64,000 bases of DNA, taken from Lycium barbarum. Taxonomy: Eukaryota; Streptophyta; Magnoliopsida; Solanales; Solanaceae. Position 1 is the first letter of the stretch. Each line of letters begins with the position of its first letter. Where the stretch lies: contig NC_083341.1 in NCBI RefSeq assembly GCF_019175385.1, forward strand, positions 19,972,203 to 20,036,202. Reading direction: 5' to 3'. A program made the translations under genes and the position numbers. Below the pieces are notes generated by a model. The model ran no database searches, had not been told where the DNA came from, and saw only the letters and a list, made by a program, of their open reading frames with translations. Positions 32,967 through 43,444 of this stretch are shown one piece after another.

Positions 32967-33347
32967 AGAATCCGTTTGAATTGGCTTATACTTTGGTCAA
33001 ATCAGTTTATAAGTCATTTTTAATTTATTTGGGTATTTAGCAAAAGTAGAAAACAAATTAAAATAAATTAAAAAGTGCTTAAAATAAGTCAAAACTAAGA
33101 AGTTGCTCAATCCCAACTTATTTTTTTTCGGGCTTAAAAGCTATTTTGGTTTGGCTAACAACTTTACCCTTTTATCCCTTATATTTTCTGTTAATTTCAA
33201 TACTACTCTTACTTCTAAAAACCCTTTAAGCATTTTTATCCAAACACGTAACTGCTTATTTATAAAATAACTTTCAGCACTTAAAAGCAATATAAGCACT
33301 TATGCTTAAAAGCCACTTTTTTTCGGCTAATCCAAAAGGGCTCTTAG
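32967..33347. mobile_element. MITE with GAGCCCTTTTGGATT-type termini
   Basis: The left end is GAATCCGTTTGAATTGGC and the right end, on the other strand, is GAGCCCTTTTGGATTAGC. Flanks share TTA on both sides, which would suit a Harbinger-type MITE, but three bases are weak evidence. The interior is AT-rich with the TTATAAGTCATTTTTAA and AAGCACTTATGCTTAAAAG phrases typical of this repeat. Confidence 0.5.
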
Positions 33348-34600
33348 TTAATAAAAAAAAATCGCTTCTAAATCTGTAAATTTTGAGTTCACTAAATTAT
33401 AAATAAAAAGAAGTCATACATAACTAGTAAATATTAAACATAGAATAAAAAATTCGAAAATCCGGTTTAGAACGTGCTTTAGTGTAGCAGATTTATAAGT
33501 AATTTACGAGTAAACCCCGTTCTTTTGTCCCAACGAGATAACAAGATTTCACATTGGAAATGCAAAATGACAACTTGCAATTCTAATATATGTAATGCTA
33601 TTGTTCAGTAATTTTTCTCTTTCTTTCCAAGCTCAGTTCTTCGTTCATTCATCTTGTATAAATGCACGAACAATCTTTCAAATTATTAAAACAAAAAAGG
33701 AAGATACAACTACTAAAACACGAAGAATCTTATTTTGAATTTTGTTTTTGAACTTAGAAGTTAGATGCATGAATGCTTTCAGTTCATAAAGAAATTTTTC
33801 GAAGTTGTTGAATTTTAGAGCTTTTTTCTTACTTCTTGTAATTTGTGATGATCTTTTAACTTAAGGAGGGCATTAATTCATAATTGTGGGAAGCGAAGAA
33901 GTTGCATTGAAAATAAATATTTTTTGCTTTAATAGTGATTGTTTTACCAGATTAATCGCATTGAGCCGGTAACAAAATCGTATTGACTGACCAAATTATG
34001 ACATTTGTGGAGTAATGATCTGGTGTAAATATTCGATACGGGTAAGTTTTATTCTTGATTTAAATACATAACATGCATGTACTAATTTGATATAAACACC
34101 CAATACCAATAATTTTGTCCTTGACTTAGCCGACTACGTCATTTAACATGTGACTAGCAAAGCATGCCCGTGCGATGCATGGTGCCCAACATGGTTAATT
34201 TGGTTATTCACTTTACCTAGTCTTTAAGGTTTGTTAACGTACCATCACTTTAGTTAAGTTTAGAAAGTGGAGTTTAAAAATTAAATATATCTTCTAACTT
34301 TAACATTAATGCAAATAAGTTTCATGTGTTTTAAATCATTTTCTTTTGAAATCTCAAACGTGTATGATAGAATTAAGTCTCTGAGATGGAAAGAGTTGGA
34401 CTATTTCCTCGTTGTCATATCAATGAAAGTTGGTCATCGATGGGAAAAAAAATTAGTAAGAATTTAAGGAAAAATTAATATTTTGATTCTAGTTTTTTCT
34501 TTTAATTTTTTAATATCTAATATGTATCCTGACAAGTTGATATCCATCGCTATTGACTAATTGTTCATATATAAACATAAGAACCATTGTTGTATATATT
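33348..34600. other. AT-rich intergenic DNA
   Basis: No gene is supported. At 34154-34185, read on the minus strand, a hairpin-like phrase (CATCGCACGGGCATG) followed by TTTGCTAG and T resembles a Helitron 3' end. I could not find a matching 5' terminus. Confidence 0.4.
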
Positions 34601-35330
34601 GGATTTCATAAAAGAAAAATTAATAAAATATTTTTATAATATTTTTAAAATTAATTAAACAAAAGATAAGTTAATAAGGGTTAAATCAGTTACATTAAAA
34701 AATTTTATATTAACAATTATAGATTAAAAGAATTGTTACAAAGAAATCAAAATTAGAAAGATAGACATAATATCGTAAATCATAGAGTTTTAATCCATAA
34801 GTAAAATTATCAAATTCCTAAATGAAAATATAAAGTAATAAATTTTATAAATGTAAAGAAACAATAATCAGAAAATATAAAGTAATAAATTTTATAAATG
34901 TAAAGAAACAATAATCAGAAAATATAAAGGAGAATAAAAATAAGTAAAGTAATGTGAAAGAAGGAAAAAGGGAATTAAAAGGTACTCCGTTCAAAATAAG
35001 TGTCCTCTTAGCCTTTTTACTGTGGTTCATTGGATTTCATAAAAGAAAAACTAATAAAATATTTTTAAAATTAATTAAACAAAAATCAAAATTAGAAAGA
35101 TAGACATAATATTGTAAATCATAGAGTCTTAATCCATAAGTAAAATTATCAAATTCCTAAATGAAAATATAAAGTAATAAATTTTAAATTTTATAAATGT
35201 AAAGAAACAATAATCAGAGAACACACAGGAGAATAAAAATAAGTAAAGTGATGTCAAAGAAGGAAAAAGGGAATAAAACATACTCCGTTCAAAATAAGTG
35301 TCCACTTAGCCTTTTTACTGTGGTTCAAAA
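34601..35330. repeat. ~430-bp tandem duplication, AT-rich
   Basis: GGATTTCATAAAAGAAAAA begins at 34601 and again at 35032. Both units share ATCAAAATTAGAAAGATAGA, CCATAAGTAAAATTATCAAA and end in a MITE piece, TACTCCGTTCAAAATAAGTG (34983 and 35281). Unit 2 lacks ~100 bases near its start. Unit 1 also holds an internal ~50-bp direct repeat (ATAAAGTAATAAATTTTATA at 34830 and 34878). Confidence 0.85.
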
Positions 35331-38120
35331 TAAGTGTTAACTTACGTAATTAAGGAATTAATTGTATTTGTTACACCCCGGACTTTCAGTGTTACACCTC
35401 GTACCTCGGAGAAGCACTGGTTGAATTTGAATGTAAGTATGTCGAGTTATGGCTAGGTAAAACAACTTTGGAGTATGAGGAACGAAGCATTATTAAGTAT
35501 ATTGTTTAAGTAAAGGATGATTATGATCTTGTAAGTCGTAATCGGGAAAGACTATTTTGAAACAAAAGAACATGGCCATTATCATGTATAATAAATGATA
35601 AATATCATGTATGGAGAGTTTCGGAAGATTTCGAGATCAAGCAAATTGAAGAAAATAAGTTTGACGAAAATTTGAGAAATGCCGGCAGGATTTTGGGCAG
35701 ATTTTTAGTCAACTTTGGAGGGGCATATCTCCTAGTATATTAGAAGTTTTAAGGTGTTTCAAAAGCCTAAAATGAAGTTCGCCGAGTCTAGTTTCTAACG
35801 CAACAAACCGCTTATCGATAGGACATCAGAGTAGAGAATTATGAACGTTACAAACTGAGCTGACAGAGCAGAAACATAGCTGCTACAGTACCGCCGACCT
35901 AGCCACTATAAAAAGGGTGAAAACCCCATTTTTCTTCATCAAAAATGCTCCACAATATTCCAGAAATTTCAGCCAAGAAGAGGGCTTTTGTACCACATAG
36001 AAGTGAGGATTTTGAGTAAGATTCAAGCTACGGAATATTAATCGAGGACCGGGCAACGTGTAGACGCGATTATAATTTCAATTTGTGTTGGAGTTAGCTT
36101 GGGAACAAGTAAATATTGAAGATCTTGCCACTTTGGTAAATATAAGGTATGAATCATTGAATCTTTCTCTTTATCAACCTTGATTAAGGAATATTTGCAA
36201 GAATAAAAGTTGTAGTTGTTGTGTTGTTGTTGTTGGCTTATGGATTGAGGCTTGAAGAGAATTTTGGATATAATTATCTTGTAGAATGTTGAGGGTATTG
36301 TTGTTGTTATTGTTGGTTATTGGATTGTGATTTAGGGCTAAGCATATAAACAGGGGAGATGCTGCCCGAATTTCGGCAGATTCTAAATGGATTTAAATTA
36401 AGGGTTTAAGACGAGCGTATGACGATGAGCCTAACAATAGTATGAATGGTTGTATATGTAGATTATGAGGCTACGAATGATCTTAAGTGAATTGCAAGAC
36501 GGGAAGTAAGTTGGAAGTCGAGAAATTATCTTCCAGGTATGTTAAGGCTAGTCCCTTTCTTTCTAAAGGCGTGATCCTTTGTTATAAACCTTTGTGTCCC
36601 ACACATAATATCCTTGGTTTCACAAATGCTAGAAGTCCGAGAATCTCGCAATCTTTGTGATGTTATTGAGCTTCTGAAGGCATGATTCTTTTCCTACCAA
36701 ACTATGCATGAATTCCATGAAAATCCTCATTTCTAAGAATGTTAGAGATTCATGACTCTTAAGGTTTTTATGATGCTAAAGATGAATAAATTTTTTTATG
36801 ATAACCATGATGTTGATTATGAGGGATTTATTTATCCAAGCTCCAAGGCATACAGATTTCATGTTATTATGAGATGATTTTATTCATAGAGATTTCCAAG
36901 TACATGAGCTTTATATTATTATGAGGTGATTGAGCTTACTTTGCAATTTCTTAATTTCCTTCATTGTTGGTAATCTCACCTTATGACCCTTGTTCCTTCA
37001 AGGTGGGATAAACGATGATGATTGATCCATAATATAATCGGAGGCTACCGACCTTACGTCATTCCGATATAGTTGTGGCTTTTGATTGGGCTCTTATGCA
37101 TGCTTTATATATATGTATGTATTTTCTCACACCGCGCCGCATTATAGTCGGCCGGGCATGGCACGTAGATGTGCACACCACTGCAGTGGGCATGTTATGA
37201 TATTGCCCCGGACGCGGGAGGCCCGGACGCAGGCTAATGATGATAACACCGAGCCTTAATGGCCGGGCATGATAATATATATATATGACACCGAGCCTTA
37301 ATGGTCAGGCATGGTACTATGTATATGTATAGAAATGTTTTTTTTAAAGGCTAAGCATGCATGACATCCGTCTTATGAGGCATTCAGATGTACAGGTTAT
37401 CTCTCTTATTCCATGTTACCTTTCATATCTATATTATGTTGTTATTCATGCCTTACATACTCAGTACATTATTCGTACTGACGTCCCTTCTTGTGGACGC
37501 TGCACTCATGCCCGCAGGTAGGCAGGGAGACGGATCAGACCCGTAGGTCTTCTATCAGCGGATTCTCAGGAGCACTCCAATTTCTTCGGAGCTGCAGCCT
37601 ACTTGGTATTGTCCTTATGATCATTTGTATTCCATGTAGAGGCTCGTAGACATGTGTGTACAGTTAGATGTTTTGTAGTTCCACCGGTTCATAATGTTGT
37701 AAAATACATATATATTAGTGGCCTTGTCGGCCTTATTGTGAGCTCTTGGTACTATACTGTTAGCCTTGCTGGCTTTATGATATACGTTATGTTGTGGCGA
37801 CCTTGTCGGTCCGCATATGTACATATGTGTTGAATGAGCAGAAATTCCTATTTTGGGCCTTTTCTGCATGCAGGTGTTCTTGAGTTATGGTTTATAATAT
37901 TCAAAGTAACGGATAAGTCAGGTGGTTCCCGGCCTACGGGTCGGAGCCCGTCATACTCCTGGTAGGGGTGTGACAGTATTCTTCCAGATTTGCCTCTATT
38001 TACTCAAGACAATAAATAAGTAAGAATTTTATTAATTAAAGATAGCTTAGTCAAAATACCCATTTCTTTCTTAAGAGATGTGAAAAAGGCTAAGTAAACA
38101 ATTATTTCGAGTCGGAGAGT
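35282..38120. mobile_element. Stowaway-like MITE split by solo LTR 2
   Basis: The left part (35282-35368) starts ACTCCGTTCAAAATAAGTGT and the right part (37981-38120) ends, on the other strand, ACTCTCCGACTCGAAATAAT. The shared inner phrase ACTTAGCC confirms the pairing. Flanks are TA-like. The MITE body of about 230 bases is divided by a 2.6-kb LTR. Confidence 0.7.
35369..37975 (+). mobile_element. Solo LTR 2 (long TGTTACACC-type), TSD GTATT
   Basis: It starts TGTTACACCCCGGAC and ends AGGGGTGTGACA. GTATT lies on both sides (35364-35368 and 37976-37980), giving exact limits; the MITE around it rejoins. A second LTR-like start, TGTTACACCTCGTACC, occurs 21 bases inside (35390). TATA is CTATAAAAAGG at 35906. 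The ~35-base phrase around 37451-37489, with AGTACATTATTCGTACTG, is shared with the other long solo LTRs. No internal genes. Confidence 0.95.
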
Positions 38121-38422
38121 GTAAATATGTGTCACTTGAAAGGGGAGGATTAGAATGAAGTGCATACACGTGTATATAAGACAAGAGAATAAATATTCAG
38201 TACCATGACAAAAGGCCAAGTGGGATGAAAAAGAAATTTGGTTAAAGTGTAAAATTTACTAAACTTTTGGTACAAATACGTGTCCATTCATCATTAATGA
38301 AATTGGCAAAATTTATAATACAATCTGACGTGTCCTTCACTAGTGATATGGGGTATAATATGGAATGCTCTACGTACAATTTGTCAATTTTGTGTTGGTC
38401 CTCCTTTGGCACTTATATATAA

Positions 38423-40160
38423 TCTATATACTATATTAAAAGTGTGAAGGGCCTTAGAAATATTGATTGAACTTTTTGCCCTTCATTAAAAGACTTCACA
38501 ATAGACAAAATTGTCATTTGCTATTTCTTTTAAATTATTATTACAAAATTGTCATTTACTGTTTCTTTTAAATTATTATTAATTAAATCCTAATTGTAAT
38601 CATGAATAGAGGAATTAAAATTCTATTAGGGTTAGAAAAACCCATCTATTTATAAAAGGCTTGTGCCTCATACGTATGTTCAATGTCTTCATTCTTGTAA
38701 GTACTCCTCAACTTTTTTGATCTTATAATTCTTTGAAATATATTTCTTTCTTTGTTGAACTATAATAATAAAACTAATGTTTACCCTTTTCCTGTGTTTG
38801 TAATCTTTATAATTTTGGGTTCTTATGAGTTATTTTCTTATCAATTTATCTTGATTATGGTATTATACTTCATCTTATATTTAGTTCAATCTTTTTGCTT
38901 TTTTCCCAATCCAATGTATTCATTGTTTTATACGTATATTTTTAGAAATGTAAAGTCGCGAAGAGTAAGTTTCAAACGATAAGTTTAAGTAATAAATTTT
39001 ATATTTGATTGTTGTATATGTTAATCTTTATTTTCTTTTGTTATTTCTTTTAACAACTTCCAAATCGATAAGTTTACATAATAAATTTTATATTTGATAG
39101 TTCTATTTGTTAATCTTTATATTTTCTATTTATTTTTGTGCTATTTCTTTTAACAACAGATACTTTTAGAAGTGTAAAGTCACGCCGAATATTCAAACCG
39201 ATTAGTTTACATTATAAAATATTATATTTGATTGTTGTATCGGTTATCATATATTCATGGTATGTAGTTTGCTAATGCCATACGCATAACAAAAGTTTCT
39301 CTTCTTTGTTTATTTTGGTTCTCTTTTATGTGTTTTATTTGCTAATAAAAGATAATTTTCTACTATGATTTGGTTTTACTTTTTTTACTCCTTTATTTTG
39401 TAATGTTGAAAACTTGAAATCTGTTAATTTTATGTGTGCCTTAAAATGTTGATTGAGTTTTTTGTCCTTCATTAAAAGACTTTATAACATACAAAATTGT
39501 CGTTTAAAATTTTTCTCAAATTAATCTATACTATATTAATTTAATTATTCCCCTAATATTTAGTAATAGACATTTAATTATCCAAATCCTAAAATTAAGG
39601 AGCTATTGGGAGTTTTTTTTTTCCTTCTGACATTAAATTGTTTAGACATAGTTGGAAACAAATTATAAGGAAGAATCTTAAAAAAGGAAAAATTAAGGAT
39701 AATGAGAAAGACAAGAATTCTTCCATTACGGGTATTCTAATTTAAATTGCAATGAAAATTTACCTTATTAATATTTCATCTTACATGTAATGAATTGTGA
39801 AAAAAATAAATTCTTTTAAAAAATATCTTTAGCAATATATAGTTCAAGTGAAAAGAAACACAAAAGATATCAACAACAATTATCAGATGAGCGAATTAAT
39901 GTCTTCATAATAGTAAAAAAAAGAGAGGAAAATATGGACAAAAAGAAAGGCTAAATAGAGTAATATCTTTCGATGATAAATTTGTGACTCGTGATTCTTT
40001 ATGAACCCTAATCATAAATATGTTCACATTTATCATATTGAAACTTCCAAATTTTGTTAATTTTTATATTATAACTCAAACACGTTTCTTTAATATTATT
40101 TTTAAAAATTTATTCTCATTAGTACAAGGGACACGCGCAACGCGCGTACGTATAGACTAG
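38423..40160 (+). mobile_element. Non-autonomous Helitron, 1.74 kb
   Basis: The 5' end TCTATATACTATATTAAAAG follows an A (38422). The 3' end has a perfect hairpin, ACGCGC-AAC-GCGCGT (about 40132-40146), then a short spacer and CTAG (40157-40160), followed by T (40161). These are the canonical 5' TC, 3' hairpin and CTRR ends with insertion between A and T. The interior has no RepHel frame. A phrase from the 5' region recurs at about 39447-39545, including another TCTATACTATATTAA at 39532, which suggests a second, merged 5' end. AT-rich ~110-base units repeat at 38940-39250. Confidence 0.82.
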
Positions 40161-40526
40161 TAGAAAAGAAATATGGTATCTCACGTCATTGGTACGTGAT
40201 GCAAGTTTGAACCTTTGAAATAAAGTGTCATTTTAATAAATCTTAGATTAATGGAGTTGTCATAATTTGAAGCGAATTATTTGTGCAAATGCAAATTTTT
40301 GTTTCTCTTCACAGACCCTAGCCGACACATTATGTGTTATAAATTGAGTTTCAGAGGAGCACAAACTAATTGTCTAATGGGTAACTTTCTAACAATATTC
40401 AATCAACACTAGAAAAATATGCATACACAAAAAATGTGACTTATTTTATTTTATTATATGTGAATTTGATGTAACGCAAAATTAAAGAAAGAAAAAAAAT
40501 TAGAACACTTAATCTTAAATATAATA
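40161..40526. other. Non-coding DNA between Helitron and MITE
   Basis: AT-rich, with no gene or repeat boundary that I can define. Confidence 0.4.
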
Positions 40527-40743
40527 CTCTCTCCATTTCAATTTATGTGAACCAATTTGATTGGGCATGACATTTAAGAAAGAGTGAAGACTTTTGAAAC
40601 TTGTGGTTCAAAATAAGTGTTGAATATTTGTGTGGTTGTAAATCATTTCATAAAGTGAATTTGTTTCCAAATTAGGAAAGAGGTCATTTTTTTTTACACG
40701 GACTAAAAAGGAAATAGGTTCACATAAATTGAAACAGAGGGAG
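40527..40743. mobile_element. Stowaway MITE, 217 bp
   Basis: The termini CTCTCTCCATTTCAATTTAT and, on the other strand, CTCCCTCTGTTTCAATTTAT are near-perfect inverted repeats. They are flanked by TA on both sides (40525-40526 and 40744-40745), the Tc1/mariner target. AT-rich and non-coding. The termini are better preserved than those of the other MITEs here, so this copy is younger. Confidence 0.9.
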
Positions 40744-40856
40744 TATAATATTATCACAAAAAAAAAATAGTACAAAGAATAGAAAGTTCGAGTAGCCAAC
40801 CAATTGAGCTATTAAGATTTCTAGAATAAAATTAAAGTTGAAAGAGTCACCTAAGA

Positions 40857-41052
40857 TTTTTTATTTTTATTTTTATTTTTTACCCGGTGTCCGTACCTGC
40901 ATTGGAGCCTAACTATATCAGGATTTGCGCCGCGTAAGACCCATTTCTGGGAAGCGCTCCCTACTAAGGATTCTTCCATACAGATCAAACCCGAGACTTC
41001 TAGTCAATGGAGGAGCACCTCCATCCACAGCACCACATTCTTTGATGGTACA
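40857..41052 (-). mobile_element. tRNA-derived SINE, degenerate
   Basis: Read on the minus strand, the head has a box-A-like TGGTGCTGTGGATGG (near 41040) and a box-B-like GGTTTGATCTG (near 40985) at tRNA-like spacing. The body contains GGGAGCGCTTCCCAG and the element ends in a run of AAAAATAAAAATAAAAA (plus-strand T-rich tract 40857-40881). This is the layout of solanaceous SINEs. I found no clean TSD. Box B deviates from consensus, so it is probably inactive. Confidence 0.7.
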
Positions 41053-41788
41053 AAAATTATTTTTTAGGATTCGACATCTAAGAAGTGGGAATAGTGAGCT
41101 GGCATAAGGAAAAAAAATTGTGGGGTCTACTTAATACCGTTGTTACCGAAGCACGTCATTTCACATATCATAATAAATTAATCAACAATGGGCCTATAAG
41201 GGGCCCAACCTCCCAAGTACGTGTTGAGGTGCGTTTGGAAAATGACCTAATAATACTACTTAAAACTCTATATTATAAAACATAAGGATATTTTTTCTTA
41301 TTTATAAAACATACCAATAAAATTATAAATTATACCAGATTTTGGTTTAATGGGATCCCACGATTTTAGGCTTTTTTTAAGGAAAATAATCTAATTTTAA
41401 ATGTAGGCTTAATTTTTGGATAGTTACCAATTAACTTCTTCTACTTTTTTAAAAGATCTCTACCTCTCCCTCCTCTCCCTCTCCTTTTATCATAGATATC
41501 ATTTCCAGACCTAAAATTCATCTTCTCTCCTAGAATAAATTTTCAAACCAATATTACAAAGTATTCTTTATTACTGACCTGTGTATTAATTGTATATAAA
41601 AAATGGTTTGTATCGTTTTGAGATATGTGTGATCATTGTGTGTTTAATCTTTATATATTATATAAACTGTAGTTTTCAAAAATGTTTAAAACTAATATAT
41701 GTATGAAATGTGTATGAAATTTGCTATATATCATTTAGATATATGCGGTACAATGTGTATGAAATGCGAATAAATTCGATATGAATTA
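41053..41788. other. AT-rich non-coding DNA
   Basis: No gene is supported. ATGTGTATGAAAT-type phrases occur near 41700-41770 and lead into the tandem repeat that follows. Confidence 0.4.
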
Positions 41789-42245
41789 GTGTATGAAATC
41801 TCTATGGTGTATCAATCAGAAAACTTATTATACATATATACTTTCTCATAATCTATACATACTCTAATCAGATTTTATACGATTTATATGTACTTTATCA
41901 TAATCAAAATATACATAAAACTTTTACACATATTTCATACATAAAAATTATAACGAATTTATACAGTTATACATATTGCATACAAAAATTTATACATATT
42001 TATTTTTTGGTGTATGAACTTTGTATGGAATCTGGTTTGTATCAATTAAAAATTTATTATACATGTTTTCTCAAAATTTATACATACTTTAATTATATTT
42101 TATACAATTTAAATGTGCTTTATCATAATCAAAATACACATACAATTTTTATACATGTTTCATATATAAAAATTATAACGAATTTATACAGTTATACATA
42201 TTGCATACCAAAATAATACATATATGTTTTCTGGTGTATGAACTT
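41789..42245. repeat. Tandem repeat with 221- and 224-bp units
   Basis: GTGTATGAA begins units at 41789, 42010 and 42234 (partial third). Shared phrases include TTTATCATAATCAAAATA, ATAAAAATTATAACGAATTT and ATACAGTTATACATATTGCA. Very AT-rich and non-coding. It could be a local tandem duplication inside an unknown transposon. Confidence 0.85.
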
Positions 42246-42289
42246 TGTATATAAAAATTACCGATTAGAATGGACTTTTTAAGTAAAAG

Positions 42290-42526
42290 TTGGAGAAAAT
42301 TAAGGAACAATACCTCTTAATTTTGAATGGGGAGAGAAAAGTGGATGAAATAAAAGAGCAAAATTTGGAGAAAATCAGGGAACAATATCTCTTAATTTTG
42401 AATGGAGAGACAAAAGTGGATAAAATAAGGAAAACAGTTTATTTAATGTGTTTTATTTACTTCTTTTTAATTTACCTGATTCGTATAGATTTTATATCAA
42501 ATCTATTGATATATTTTGTAAACTGA
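42290..42526 (+). CDS. Small ORF with two 25-residue repeats; function unknown
   Basis: The 78-codon frame contains two copies of a 25-residue unit with core EQYLLILNGE, flanked by LEKI and KVD. The repeat is 75 bases at DNA level (42291 and 42366). Because 75 is a multiple of three the frame is kept. The C-terminus is hydrophobic (YLMCFIYFFLIYLI). It lies in non-coding repeat surroundings, has no recognisable promoter or family, and may simply be a chance frame over a tandem repeat. Confidence 0.15.
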   Translation: MEKIKEQYLLILNGERKVDEIKEQNLEKIREQYLLILNGETKVDKIRKTVYLMCFIYFFLIYLIRIDFISNLLIYFVN

Positions 42527-43444
42527 AAAGTATCTTCATGTTCTGTAAATATACCCACTTACTATGTACATACATGTTTTTTGCTCGCGGATTATTTAGA
42601 GCCTGTTTGGAAAGCCACCTAGGAATTGGATTTGTGTGTAATTGGGTGTAATTACACAATTTGACATGTTTGTCTAGCCAAGAAATTACTTGGTCAGTAT
42701 GGAATTGGGTGTAATTGAATGAGTGCAATTACAATCTTCAATTAAGGGGAAGGTGAGAATTGGTGGAAATTACACTGTGTAATTACACAATTACTTTTTT
42801 ATTCTATTTTAAATCATTTTCTTTACAATTTTTTTATTTTTATTTTTTACTTTTAAATTTGGCTTTATTTTAAATATATTTTTCTTTTTTATTAGTTATC
42901 TTTCATTTCATTTCTTCTTATTGCCCAACCTTTACTTCTTGTGATTCTATGTAATTGCTCGCATTTTTTTTCTTCATTTAGCGTAACTGTGTTATTATTC
43001 TAATTATTGAAACTAGACCTCCTAATATTAGAAATAATGAGTATTTAACAAACTTGACATCTAATGAATGATGTCATTAAAGTAGAATTTCGTAGTTGAA
43101 TAAGGTTATAGACTTATTATATTTTTCTTTTCTTTTGAGTTATATTTACTTAGTTATGTTGGAACTTATTTTATATTATGTTGGATTTTACATAAGAGTA
43201 ATATATTAACTTGTTCTTTTTTTAAGATTTTGAATTATGTTATATTTACGGTTCTAGTTTATTTGTTTTAAAAGTATTGGCTTGTTATTTGACATTGCAT
43301 GTTGTTCAAATTTCAGTTAGAATTGTTAGATTATTTTTTGCCAAACATCATAATATATACTGTTTTAAAAAGTTATCTTAAGACTAACAGTACTAAAACT
43401 TCATACCTATTTCATCAATCTCCCTGTTTTTTTTTTGTTGTTGT
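42527..43444. other. AT-rich intergenic DNA with a MITE-like end
   Basis: At about 42598-42790 GCCTGTTTGGAAAGCCACCT and repeated GTAATTGGGTGTAATTACAC phrases resemble one end of a common plant MITE, without a clear partner. The rest is T-rich. It ends in a (TTG)n-like run at 43436-43446, where the gypsy LTR begins. Confidence 0.45.

Noticed and set aside
34154..34185. Second Helitron on the minus strand
   Set aside because: The 3' hairpin and CTAG are suggestive but the hairpin is imperfect and no 5' TC end was found.
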